Shown in pieces: positions 50,201 to 62,100 of a stretch of DNA of 64,000 nt (positions are counted from its first letter, which is position 1; every line of letters starts with the position of its first letter). This DNA is from Mytilus edulis (Eukaryota > Mollusca > Bivalvia > Mytilida > Mytilidae). The stretch is from contig NC_092345.1 in assembly GCF_963676685.1 (NCBI RefSeq), forward strand, positions 25,877,585-25,941,584, in the 5' to 3' direction. Below the pieces are notes generated by a model. The model did not search any database. It saw nothing but the letters and a program-made list of their open reading frames with translations, and was not told where the DNA came from. The translations under genes were made by a program, and so were the position numbers.

Positions 50201-53200
50201 CCCTTTAAATACAAAAATTCATCTACAAGAACATATTCTGAAACTTCTTAAATCCACTAACTTTTTTTTTAAAGTTTCAAGCTATGTATTGCATTAGAAA
50301 ACATACATAGGTGTTAAAGAATGACTGACCAGGAGCCTGTTTAACAAAATACTATGGCTTGATCTGGGCGGAGTCTCTGATCTGGGTCACAAAGATGGCC
50401 ATACGCGACGGCATAAAAGCAATTGCTTTAAAAAAGTACTAAGACATTCGACTGTTTTTATATTTCTAACAATATTTAATTATATGTGATAAGGTTATAT
50501 TTTTGCCAGGCTTTAATAAAAACCAAAGAAATCTAAAGTTTGGGGTGAAATCCATAGCACCCCATTAAAAGTAAATGGTCTGTACTGAAATGTTTTTAAT
50601 GCATAAAAAAAATTGGCAGCATAGCTCCTAAGGACATGTTTTAATTGAATTCACACAGGCCACACAGTTTTGGTATATTTAATATTGTAAGAAAGAGAAT
50701 AATTGCAATGAGAGGGGCAGCCCCCCCTTATCCTAAAGGAGCATACTCATTGCAATCGAAGATAGATTTATTATAGAGAGAGTATATTTATTTTTCAAGC
50801 TAACCATTCATTTTCTCTACATCTTTGTGTAGTTAGGGTTGCTTCTTATTGATTAGGCATGATCTATATCCATTAACATTTCAAATGAGCCCTTCCTCCG
50901 TACAGGCGTGTTTACAGATATCCATGAAGATTTAAGTCACTGAGGAGTGGTTTCATGACTTTCATCTTTGTCGTCTTCACAAAGATTTGTAGAAAATATG
51001 ACATACTTCAAGCTGCTGTCGAATTATTTAACCACTGAAATTGGTTCCATAAAGTCAGGCTCCACAGATTCTGTACCCGATTTGTTTGAGACAGAATGGT
51101 TATCGTGTCAGTTATGAATATCCGCTGCATCATCGTCAATGATATCATCACACATCATTACATGTGCCTGAATCTGTATAAACAGTTTACTAATAAACTT
51201 TTTTGTTTGTTATTTGTCTTAAAATTGACACGAGACGACAGCGTAAAGTACTCCCCCGTGACTTCATGGATACCTGTAAACAATTCCCATGTACTTTATC
51301 ATTACATGGTCACATGAACGCTTGACGGGAAGCTAAGAAAAACCGAACTTGAAATGCGCAATTGACCCAGACTTTAAATCATTTCCTGAAAGGACCCAAA
51401 GTTCCGGATCGAGTCAATAGAAGTATCAAAATAAATTTCTTCAAATATAAAGCAATAAAATTTTCACAGTCGGGAGGATTTTCAAGGGTCGGTCGGTAAA
51501 CTGCAAACAAACAATATTTTAATTTAAGCCCAAATTCAGGGCCTTTTATAGCTGACTATGTGGTATAGGCTTTGCTCATTGTTGAAGGCTGCACGGTGAC
51601 CTATAATTGTTGATTTCTGTGTTATTTTGGTCTCTTGTGGACAGTTGTCTCATTGGCAATCATACCACATCTTCTTTTTTATATATATAATGCCAACAAG
51701 GAAATGTCTTTTGATTATTTGTTTTGTATGGTTTTTGTTATGACTGTCTAATTGGTGTATATGTACCCATACTTCCTGTCATCATGTTTATTCATAGGAC
51801 AAAAGTTTAACAGAACATTTACATTTGTAAACAACATTTATTTATTACTTTCAAATCAATGCAACATCATTTACTTCTACCACGCCATGTTAGAGTCTAC
51901 TACATTTGTACATGTCTTGTATAAAATTGATGGCTATATATTTATAACTTCATGACCAACTTTAGTTATTTCGCATGCATGGATAAGATGAAAAACCCTA
52001 AATATATATACCTGGATTATTATTGTATCCACACTTTTTGACTTCATGTTCTGTTGGGTTTTGTCCTAATGCCCTTAATACATCACCCAATTGTGCAGCT
52101 GCAATTTTGCCATCTCCTCTCTGGTCAAACAAATTGAATGTTTCCTGGATATCTAAAAATAGTATAAATCATTTATAAAAATGTATTGTAAGAAAGATAC
52201 AATTTACAGGGTCTAAACAAATTGCTTAATCTGAATTTCTTTCAAACCTGCATGTACACATTCAAATGTACAAATTTGTACATGTAAATGTAGGTCAATT
52301 GAAAACAACAAACTGTACATACTATACCTACTTTAAAATGTATATGGTATAGGTGTATCTACCCTAAAATAGAGGGATGCAGCTTCAAAATATTTTTGTT
52401 GTAAATATGTGTTTACATTGCAACTTTTAAACTTTTTTGTTTGTTTGCATGATATACATGTAGGTCTAGCATGATTAGCTTTCTATACAAGTTAAGAGCC
52501 TGCTGATAAGTGGTCATGGTTTGTTTATGTGGTTCATAAGTGTTTCTCATTTAATACATCGATTTGTTCCTGACCGTTGGTTTTCCTGTTTGAATTGGTT
52601 CACACTAGTCATTTTTGGGGCCCTTTATCATGTTTATCATGCTTATAAATAGCTTGCTGTTCTGTGTGACGCAAGTCTTCGTGATAAAGGTTGTTCCGTG
52701 AATTGTTAACTTTTTATACATTGTGACTTGGATTGATTGAGAGTTGTCTCATTGGCACTGATACTTTTTATTAATATGTAATTATATAAATGTACATGTA
52801 CCGACTAAACATGCTAAACAATAAAAATTAAAAAAAACATTACATGTAGGTTAATGTAAAATAGAATGAATGTATTTCTTTCTCCTAAAAGCAGTTATTT
52901 AGGTCATATTTTCTGAACATTAGAATTAGATCACATATAGATTACAATTCTAACTTCACAAAAGGAAATGTCTGATGACAAATTGAATATGTGTATATGT
53001 GTTTGTTGTATGCATTGTAAAGTCTAGCTGTGGAGCCGTAGCTCTCTTGTCCTTAAATATAATCTTTGCTATAAGGTGTTCTCAGGCATGTCAGGGTTTC
53101 ACTAATGACATAACATTGTATGGGAATGTCTTTGTATTAAGTCTAGTAAACATGAAACTGGCAAACAAAAAACGTATTGACAATTACCAAATTTACTCAA

Positions 53201-53706
53201 ATTATTTATCTTTTTATAGTCTGCTCACTGCTGTCAAGCTGATACATGTACCATCAAATCACTTTAAAGGGACACATTTGTTTGGTCCATGTTCAAGCAC
53301 AAGTATACTGATATTTCTACATCATTAAATGTATACATGTATCTGAGATTTGTCACAAAAATACTCCATTGCGGAACTAAAGAAATATAGGTCAAAGGAC
53401 TAATAAATAGTAATTTCTCGTTTTTCATCAATGAGCAAACTTTCATAGGGTCAAACCTCTTAGATTCCCTTCGATATCTGCAAAAAATACTATAAACGGG
53501 TTTAAGGTTACAGAATTTTAGTGTAAATACCAGCCCCTCCCTTGAACTTCTAAACTTTGTTTTTAACTTTTCTTACCGGCTATCTGATCTTCCGTGAGTG
53601 CAGACTGAAAAATAAGAAAAACATGTCATTAAGCTTCATACTAAATATATATTTAAAGAAATATTAACGTCTTAAACTTAGTTTTTAACTTCCAACAGCT
53701 TACCAT
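41289..53706 (-). CDS. MYL6: Essential myosin light chain, non-muscle (Mlc-c/MYL6) type (complete)
   Basis: Coding exons on the minus strand: 53704-53706 (the ATG alone), 53577-53604, 52012-52152, 44853-45017, 43658-43735, 41289-41317. They join in phase to 147 aa, the length I recall for Drosophila Mlc-c. The protein opens [21 protein letters not shown] loop 1 is [12 protein letters not shown] (20-31), with Gln for the usual Glu at position 12. The loop at 93-104, [12 protein letters not shown], is near canonical. The C-terminus is [14 protein letters not shown]. The product wraps the IQ motif of the myosin heavy-chain neck. [14 protein letters not shown] and [10 protein letters not shown] favour the cytoplasmic type over the scallop adductor type. 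The introns hold repeats of families C, F, G and H and a palindromic MITE. An hAT-like insertion abuts exon 5. Confidence 0.94.
41543..42025. repeat. Family H element with TAATATG ends
   Basis: Left end TAATATGAGGCAGGCATTACC, right end GGACGAAGTCCCCATATTA, so the outer 7 bp are inverted repeats. GGGGACGAAGT occurs at both sides. It lies in intron 5 of the myosin light chain. Confidence 0.6.
42128..43654. mobile_element. hAT-like element, 5-bp TSD, abutting a splice donor
   Basis: Ends CAGTGTTCCAGCTAG and CTAGCTGGAACACTG are exact inverted repeats. The flanks TACCT at 42123-42127 and 43655-43659 form a 5-bp duplication. Sub-terminal GCGCCCC-rich stretches lie at both ends. The 1.5-kb interior shows no transposase. 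On the gene (minus) strand the duplication reads AGGTA and spans the exon-5/intron-5 junction AG|GTA. Confidence 0.8.
44515..44668 (+). repeat. Family G repeat, plus orientation
   Basis: ACTTTATAGCTGACTATGCA ... TTTCATTGGCAATCATACCA followed by a TTCTTTTTATAT tail. A degraded upstream part reaches back to about 44400. It lies in intron 4 of the myosin light chain. Confidence 0.7.
45694..46136. mobile_element. Near-palindromic fold-back MITE (TA target)
   Basis: Arms of about 200 bp. The left arm starts GAATGAAATTCAAAACAGTG and the right arm is its reverse complement ending CACTGTTTTGAATTTCATTC. TA flanks both ends (45692-45693, 46137-46138), suggesting a Tc1/mariner-type target. A deletion derivative is in SLC49A4 at 57884-58070. 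Confidence 0.85.
46292..48246. mobile_element. Family C element, long copy with two tandem cores
   Basis: Starts CCAGATGCTCCGCAGGGCGT, then TTATACGACCGCAGAGG. The first core (about 46990-47540) has ~126-130-bp units. The second (about 47540-48130) has ~160-bp units (TTCCTAAACTGTTGGGA-type starts at 47711, 47872 and 48031). The right end has GGACGACGACGACGCTGACG followed by a hairpin at 48206-48243 (TATACGACG...CGGTCGTATA). It lies in intron 3 of the myosin light chain. Confidence 0.85.
48853..48940. repeat. 88-nt fold-back with 42-bp arms
   Basis: The left arm starts GCACTTGTTTCTATCCATAG and the right arm ends CTATGGATAGAAACAAGTGC. The arms match at 41 of 42 positions around a TAGT loop. The one mismatch would be a U.G wobble if the plus strand were transcribed. 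It lies in intron 3 of the myosin light chain. Confidence 0.9.
49024..49199 (+). repeat. Family F repeat
   Basis: From TTATCACTGAACTAGTATAT to CATTTCCATTCTCAATTTTA, including the landmark GGTCGGGTTGTTGTCTCTTT. Confidence 0.75.
49317..49758. mobile_element. Element with TCAAATCGGCACC array at one end
   Basis: Between 49335 and 49444 the word GTCAAATCGGCACC(T) recurs about six times at 14-24-bp spacing. Imperfect ends TGGACCGTC and (inverted) TGGACCCGTC bound a ~440-bp unit. A degenerate inverted word (CCGACTTGGCATC) lies near the right end. Confidence 0.5.
51538..51690 (+). repeat. Family G repeat, plus orientation
   Basis: GCCTTTTATAGCTGACTATG through GTCTCATTGGCAATCATACC to a TTCTTTTTTATATATAT tail. 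This is the best-preserved copy in the window. Confidence 0.75.
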
Positions 53707-54370
53707 GATTTTCAATGCTCTGTTCAATTTATTTCCGGTTTACAGGTGCGAACTTCCGGTTAGTCATTCAAATATGCACAACTAAAAGATAACACTATTT
53801 TTTACACTGATTAGATGTCGTGCTTCATTTGATTTTTGTAAATCAAAACTTTTCGAAATATATTTTTCTACAAATGATATTCAATGATTATATAATCAGA
53901 AATTCTAAATGATTACATCCATGTGTTATTATCAAATCTCAGGCTGATTAATATGTATCGGTTAAATGATTTTATGGTATCTTGCGGCCATACCTACCTA
54001 CACATGACACACGCATTTTTAACAACTATCGCAAATAACAACAATTACAAATGAAATTTCTCATTTATTTGTTAATGTCTATATAAGGTAATATTTATTT
54101 GTTAATGACTTTATAATGTAAGGTCTTAACTACATGTATTGAACATATATGGATATGAAAACATGGTCCCGGTTGAGTATGTAATTTTCAGTGGATCTAA
54201 AAAAAAAAAGCCACGACTTCTGCTGACTTCAGTTCTTAATTTTTTCTTCATGAAATTTCTCATCGTATTAAAATATATTATGCTTTATATTAGGAAATAA
54301 AAAATGATAAAGTTTAATTGTGCCGCAACTTAAAACTCAAAACTTAGCGCGAACTAATAAATTTATCAAT
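53707..54370. promoter_or_regulatory. 5' UTR and upstream flank of the myosin light chain
   Basis: The minus-strand 5' UTR extends upstream from the lone ATG exon. A CCGGTTTACAGG / ACTTCCGGTT region at 53733-53760 is locally GC-richer and could mark the transcription start (GGAA/TTCC-type sites). No TATA box is evident. Confidence 0.3.
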
Positions 54371-54379
54371 TACGGATTC

Positions 54380-54625
54380 TGGGCATCGGTGGCCAAGTGG
54401 GCCACGTTGTTCTTCTACTACCAAAAAAGCAGTTCTACTGTAATCACTAGCCAGTCAACACTGAGGTTGTGATTTTCGAACCCCACTCGTGCGGGTGCAC
54501 TCGACTCCAGTCTTAATTGACTAGGCTTGTTAGTTTTTCTGTCGAAGGTCGGTGGTTCTAGGCACTCCGGCTTCCTCAACCAATTAAAAAGTGGCGTTAA
54601 AATACCGACAATCAATCAATCAATA
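54380..54625 (+). mobile_element. tRNA-derived SINE with 8-bp TSD
   Basis: The polymerase III A box TGGCCAAGTGGG is at 54390-54401 and the B-box-like TTTTCGAACCC at about 54473-54483. A ~100-bp body follows with CGAAGGTCGGTGGTTCTAGG and CTCCGGCTTCCTC, and a (CAAT)n tail. ACGGATTC flanks it at 54372-54379 and 54626-54633, a clear target-site duplication. The tRNA head and simple-repeat tail are as in other mollusc SINEs. Confidence 0.88.
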
Positions 54626-54716
54626 ACGGATTCCAGTTTTCGCCATTTAACGCAGACTTAAAATTATTCAAAGTCGTCACCGTCACTGTTTAATATGACA
54701 GGCTATTCCACTGATC

Positions 54717-54883
54717 CACTTTTGCATAGGCGGATCCAGGGGGGCCTGGGGGCCCGGGCCCCCTTTGGTGGGGAAAATTTAGTTGATTATATAGGGAATC
54801 ATTGAAGCATGACTGGAGCGGCCCCCTTAGGTCAGTCAGCGCCCCCCTAAGGAAAAGTTCTGGATCCGGCACTGTATTGGAAT
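54717..54883. mobile_element. hAT-like MITE, second copy of the family at 11026-11183
   Basis: Left end CATAGGCGGATCCAGG, right end CTGGATCCGGCACTG, GGGGCCCGGGCCCC-type interior. The flanks TTTTG/TATTG are an imperfect 5-bp duplication. Confidence 0.72.
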
Positions 54884-55439
54884 TGAAAACGTTTATAGTC
54901 TATGCCGTCGTCTTGCACTGTTTCTTAATAAGTTTTAGTTGTATTAGATGGTTTATAAGTATATAGGTTCATTCATGCAGTTGATACCAGCAATACCATG
55001 TAACGCTTTGCAGACTTGATTCATGTCGTTTCTGTAGATATTCGAAGGTTGGCAATCTCAATGAACATATAATCTATCTTCTTAACTTAAATGATTTATA
55101 TCCTCAACTAGTAAAGTAGTCCTAGCTACTTTGGACATATACCTATTTACGAATATCCGTTTTTTTTAAGGTGTGGAGATCGGACGCATGTAGCATATGT
55201 TGCAAGTGGATGAACCGGCAATTGGCGTATAGACTATACATCTATTGTTCGTCCAATGTTAGAATATGATACCTGCGTCTTATATTATAGAGAGAGAATA
55301 TAAGAACATTGTGTTCATTCATGTAGTCGAAGAAATAATGAATTATAGATATAAAACTATCTGTGTTTTATTAACAACACCTCTTAGATAAAGTAATACA
55401 GTTGTCTGAATCTTGTAACAGGGTGTATTAACGTAAGAT

Positions 55440-55710
55440 AAATTACGCTTGAGATGTCAAGTCAGGCGCTGAGAATTTAAACTCCAGCGCATCAATTATA
55501 AAGTCTAGCGCTGTAGATATATAAAAAAGTCTTGCTCGATTTTAAACCTTTGGCGCTTGGCTTTCGTCTAAATTGCTTAACTGAAAATCTAAATGGCTAC
55601 ACTTTACATCGTCAGCGTTAAAATATAAATCCACAGTGCTAGACTACATTTCCAGTGCTTAATTGACTTTGAATCTACAGCGGCGCGCTACACTTTATAT
55701 TTCCAGAACT
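55440..55710. repeat. Degenerate AGCGC/AGTGC-word array
   Basis: Words such as CCAGCGC, CTAGCGCTG, CAGCGTT, CCAGTGCTTAA and CAGCGGCGCGCTA recur every 20-40 bp, separated by TATAAA/TTTAAA-type AT runs. It lies 450 bp upstream of the SLC49A4 start. No clear ends. Confidence 0.5.
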
Positions 55711-56154
55711 ATATACTTTGAAAAAAACCACAATTCTCTTTATATTTACATATGAGACCAACAAGGATCCGTAAGACTAGTGTTCAAATGTATTTATAAA
55801 ATGACGAAATATATTTATAAACTGCTATATGTTTGTGTTTTTATTTAAGACTGATGATATATCAATCTTAAGTTCATGTACTTATTGGTGTGATAAGAAA
55901 TACATATACTTAGTGCTACATGTATCCACACCAAACGTATCAAAACATGATTTTAATGATTGTAAGGAAGCCAACAAACAAAGTTTCTCAACGTGTGTGA
56001 TCTTTCTACGCATATCATTCAAATCTATATGCGCAATGATTATCAGATCATATCAAAATTTAAATTATTATCTTTCATTGCCGATAAATGAATGTTTACT
56101 ATCTAAATAAAATATGCACACATGTATCGTAATGTTTACTGTCCATAGTTGAAT

Positions 56155-59100
56155 ATGGACGAAAACGAACCTCTCATTAATAAATCTGGTGATAAAACTA
56201 TTATAATATATACCAGACGATGGTGGGTTTTAGCAATATTTTCATTGAATTGTTTTATGCAAGCCATAATTTGGAATACATGGGGACCAATTGCACAGTC
56301 AGCAAAAGAAGTATTTGGTTGGGACGACGGACAACTTGGAATGCTTCCTAACTGGGGAAACATTGGATTTATAGCTACTGTAATTTTTGCCAGTTATATC
56401 ATGGACGAAAAAGGTATATAATTTATAATTCGTTTGAAAGACTAAGTCTAGTACTTTCTTGTTAGTATATACCACGTACGCACTAATAGTCTACCATCGG
56501 ATTAAAATTGCATATATTTGAAGGAATTGCTCATATACTTGTGGTACCAATGTATGATGTCAAACCAATGTTTGTTTTTCTACTGTCACATGACAAGAAT
56601 GTTTATATCAGAATACATGTATTATACAAACAGGGCCTCTAAAATGACCCCAGGCCACATTGCTTATTTGTTGACTTAACATATAAGGATAGAACGCTAC
56701 ACCAAAAGGGTTTTGTTATGTGTCTCAATAAAAAAATCGATTGATGCTCAGAGTTACAACAAACATATTGTATTCTATAAAGATTCAATAAAACTGGACC
56801 TTTAAACAAATAAAATTTCATCAAAAACCTTTAACATTTGGGTTTCACTTATCATAAACATATTATAAATTCAAAGTTTATGACAGCATGTTCGTTCGTT
56901 GACTTTAACTGAAAAATATATATGTCTATAAATATTTATCAGAATAAAGCATATATATATTTTCGAGATAATGTGTAGTAATTTAGTTAAACAATATATA
57001 TATTCTGTGTGCTCAAATAGTATAGATCGTCAAAGTAATTTTAAAAATCTTCGTTATTAATTCGACTTCTCATGTGCATAAAGTGTGTAACTAAGCGAAC
57101 AAATAATTGCTAAGGTAAAGAATTTGAAGGTATATAAGTCAAGACTATTGTAATGTTTTACTTACATTTTGTATACTCTACAGGCTTGAGAATATCGTGT
57201 GTGGTGTGCTCAGGATTGATATCAGCGGGAGCCGCATTAAGATGCATTACGAGCATCCCGAAATACGCTACATGGTAATTAAAATAGAGATAAGTTTCTT
57301 CCTTGTTTTTTCCACTTTTTTCATGCACATTAATGGCGAAACGAAATTAACAATCAAGGCAATATTTTGGTTCTGCAAAAGAGAGATACTAAAGGGACAT
57401 TCAAACTAATCAGTTGAAAATAAACTGCAATGAAAGTTGACCGACATGAAGGTCAGACCATTGCTCAAGGTCTAAAAAATCATAAAAAAAATTCAACTAA
57501 ATACAATAGAGTTCACTTAAGAAGTTTTAGTCAGTCTATGACATTCAAACTAATATTAAGTTGAAAATAAACTGCAATGGAAGTTGACCGGCATGAAGGT
57601 CAGTCAACCATTGAGGTAAAAAAAAATCATAAAAAAAAATCAACTAAATACAATAGAGTTTACTTAAGAAGTTTTATTCAGTCTATGAATTTTACTTTGT
57701 CTAAATAAATAGGTTAATCAACACTTCAGCCATACTGAATGGTATTGCTGGAACGGTTTTCTTTGCTGGACCGGCGTTGATAGCATCTGTATGGTTTCCA
57801 TTAGACCAGCGAGCAACAGCGACAGCGATTGGTTCATTCTTCAATTATGCTGGAGTTGCTGTTGGGTTTGTTATTGGTATATAGAATGAAATTCAAAACA
57901 GTGTGGTTGTGGCCATTGATTGACACATTAAATTCATCCATTGACTGGGACAATTTAGGTGAACGTTTGTATGTAACGACCACTGCTCACTATGTACTTT
58001 TTAAAGACACTTAAACTATGGGGTCAACAAAGGTCAAATGGCCACAGCCACACTGTTTTGAATTTCATTCTAATTGTATTGAAATAAAGCTTTAATTTCA
58101 TTTGTTCGACGTAAATTGCCAGACTGAATATGAATTTTTTTCCTGAAATACATATTCTTCATTGCTTTAGGTAAGCATATTTTTTAAATATCATATTTGA
58201 TTTTTTTTTATTCTGTTTCATTTCTCAATATGAACATTTGGTATTACTTGAAACTTCAGTAACGAAAAGTAAAGTCTCTAAAGAAATGAATAACACGATA
58301 GGAATAATCATTTTGTATTTTTGATGTAGACAGTTACATTTGTATTTATTAATCATCAAATTGCTATAATCTTAATATTTTTCTAATTATTGAAATGCAT
58401 TCAATCTTATTGTAACTGTATTTTATAGGCCCTCAATTAGTGTCTGCTCCAAAATATAACCACTCTAGTGCTACCGGATCAAGTCAAAGGTAGGTAAAAC
58501 CTCTTTTAAAATGTGTTCAAACATCACCAACTGAAGAACGATGTACAATGTATGATATACTCTTAATTAATGACGAAAGTACTATTTCGGTACGATGTCA
58601 GATTTTACAGGACATTATATTTTAGAATTATTACCATTCACAAATAAAATTGAGAATGGAAATGGGGAATGTGCCAAAGAGACAACAACCCGAGAACATA
58701 ATGGAACACATCTGTTGTAACGTAGGCGCTTTTTATTTGTCTATTGAAGTGATTGAGCTTTAAAATTCATGAATTCAGAGTTGTCTTTCTTTTGTCGTAG
58801 AATATAATGAATTTAAAACTTGATTAAAAACTTGGAAACATCATCATGGGACAATAAGCTGTAATAGATTTTAACAAATTTAACCATAAAAAAAAACAGT
58901 CAACATTACGTACACGAATATTGTATATATGTTGTATCTGGAAGATAATAGTTCCAAGTTTTTTCACTTTACAATGGCTTTGAGAGTTCTATTTGAAAGT
59001 CAATCAAAATATCCATATTAAAATCAACTAAAGTTGTACGTTTCACTTTGATTTGTACAAAATAACTTCCTTTGGAACTGTTTTTGTTTGTTTGTTTGAA

Positions 59101-62100
59101 AAAGAACTTGAAAAAAGATATGTTTATGTGCGTACACTTCTTTTGTTGTAGTAACGATTTAACAACTGACATTTCTGTGACAACTGCTTCATACGACAAC
59201 CACACGAGTAGGTATTAAATATATACGATTTAGTTTCGTATTATTATGTTCAGGTTACTGTCTAGATAAAGAGCAACATACATATCGTTTTTATAGTTGT
59301 AAGTATATTGTACAGTCGTACGCGAAACAAAATATAATGTGTCGCATTATATTCTTTTTGAAAGAGCAATAACTAATCAAAAGCCGAACAAATAATAAAT
59401 AAACAGCTGCGTCATGAGCGCATGATACGCACGTCGTCTTGTGTGTGAATTTTTATGCAATAATCATAAATAGTTTCTGACATACGGCGCGACATGTGAA
59501 CCCCCCCCCCCTCTTTTTTACAAAAATAAAGTTTTAAACCATCAGCAAAAAGTATACAGATCTTTAGATTAATATAACTAAGAAGAGTGTAAAGTCTTAA
59601 GCATTAATCATAAATTGTTTTTGAAATACAGCCCTGTTTTAATTACAGTTTTAATCTTATTTTCACCAAAAAGTATACAGATCGTTTGACCATTATTAGA
59701 AACAGCAATGGTAAGTTTCATGAAATTTAGATATTAAGTCATTCTCAAGTAACGGTGCGACAGACAGACGGACAAACGGACAGACGACATTTGTATACCA
59801 TAATACGTTCAGTCAAAATTTTGACGGGCGTATAAAAATATTACAATGATCAATAAGGTGAATTTTTGCAGATATACTAAGTCTTGTTTTACGTTTTTGA
59901 TCATCTTCAATCTAACTATATTTTCAGCACTTTTGAATTATTCACAATTACAGACTGAGACAATGTGGCTAATGTATTACGGTAAGTTAACTTATGTCAA
60001 ACGCACTCCTGGAAAGATAAAGTTGGATTTTTATTTTTCTGAATGTTTGACTAACAAGCAATGATATCAGTATGGTATTATATTATCCTCATCTTTCCTT
60101 TTCGTTATTGTAACATCATTAACGTACGAACAAACTGTTTGGATCACTACATTTAGATATCAAGCTAATGTTTCTGTAGTAACACATTTTTGTTTTGATC
60201 AAGTTTCGTGCATTGAGGGTAAGATTCTCGCATTTAATTTTGTGATGTTTTGTTAAAAGCTTGTTTTACATGGAACTATTGCGTCCCGAATGCATATTTC
60301 ACCAAACAGGGAATGTAAATTTATTTATGGTCAATTTAAACCATCGTGAATTGCATTTTCAATTTAGACAATGCCTTAAAACAAGTTTAAACTACCAAGT
60401 AATGTGACGGTATGGCGATGTTATAACAACAATAATGATACGCGAACTACGATGCAATGTAAAGACGTTGCCAAAACGAAAAAGACGACTTCAACGTTAC
60501 AGGACAGTGAAACTATTCAGATTCAGGGTTGTATTTTTATGTACAAACTGGACAGAAATCCGGAAGATACTTATAACTGGTAACTTTCCCTCAAATTTTT
60601 TTATAACACGACTGCATATGTAATCAACATCTTAATATCAAGCTATGAATATTTCATTTCAGAGTGTATGGCTGCAGGTGCCCTTTTTATAGCTGGTTTG
60701 ATATACTTCCCTGATAAACCACCAACCCCTCCTAGTTATACTGCTTCTGTCAAGAGGATAGAATATACAAATGCTTTAGGCAAAATTATAAGGTAAGATT
60801 TATAATGTCAATAAAAAACGAAAAAAAATCATTTTATCATGCGTCGATCCGTAGATCTATTGGATTTAACTCGTCAGGAACGCCCAAAGACGATTGTTTG
60901 AAGGCCAATGATGTGTAACAAGTTGTAACAACCGAAACAGTTGAAGATCTACAGAAAAATGGTTTCAAATGTATTTGAATTAGAGAACAAGTTTTGCCGC
61001 CTGCTTACCAATTAAAATACATGAACGATTTCTGTATAATTATATGACTTCTTTCTATTTTAAAAGTCTATGTTTAAAAGTCTGAACATAGAATACTTGT
61101 TTGTGGTAGCAATGATTTGATATTGCCCATCATTCGTTATTACAAGACAAAATAGATCTACATTGTTCGTTATTATCAATAAACAATAATAAATGTCACA
61201 ACTGTAAAAATTTGTAGAACGAAATTCAAATTGTAGGAACTTAAAATACTGAAAATATTTATCTTTTGAAAATATTACAAAACAAGAATGTGTCCAAAGT
61301 ACACAGATGCCCCACTCGCACTATCATTTTCCATGTTCAATGGACCACGAAATTGGATAAAAATATAATTAGGCATTAAAATTAGAAAGATCATATCATA
61401 GGGAACATGTGTACTAAGTTTCAAGTTGATTGGACTTCAACTTCATCAAAAACTACCTTGACCAAAAACTTTAACCTGAAACATGCACTTTCATTTTCTA
61501 TGTTCAGTGGACCGTGAAATTGGGGTCAAAAGTTTAATTTGGCTTTAAAATTAGAAAGATCATATCATAAGGAACATGTGTACTAAGTTTCAAGTTGATT
61601 GGACTTCAACTTCATCAAAAACTACCTTGACCAAAAACTTTAACCTGAAGCGGGACAGACGGACGAACGAACAGACGGACGGACGGACGAACGGACGAAC
61701 GGACGCACAGACCAGAAAACATAATGCCCCCCTACTATCGTAGGTGGGGCATAACAATATTGTTTTATGGTTAACTTATAATTCATATTTCCAATACAGC
61801 TTCTTTTTAAGACTAAATCACAAAAACAAACCGGTTTTTTTCACGAAATGTTTCAATTGTTTTTCCATAGGAGTGGTCCTGTATGGTTAATCTCACTAGC
61901 TTACGCATTACCTGCGGGTGTTTATGGTGTTTGGGGTTCAGTATTAGATGTTATTCTTAATCCAGTTGGTGTTAGCCAGGCAAGTTTTTCTTTCAACAGT
62001 GGTGTCAACGTGTGCTATGTTCAGAGATCTGCAGTGTGATTACATTTCAAACCATAGCCTTTGATCTTTCCCCCTATTTTTGCTTCGCGATAGCAATACT

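Noticed and set aside
54717..54883. Minus-strand open frame rich in Gly/Pro, collagen-like
   Set aside because: It is the GGGGCC-rich interior of an hAT-like MITE.
59921..59981. SLC49A4 exon 6 starting at the earlier acceptor near 59870
   Set aside because: The acceptor at 59870 would need a different donor phase and adds an unmatched ~19-residue stretch. GTAGGT after 59207 with TTTTCAG at 59927 keeps the phase and the family alignment.
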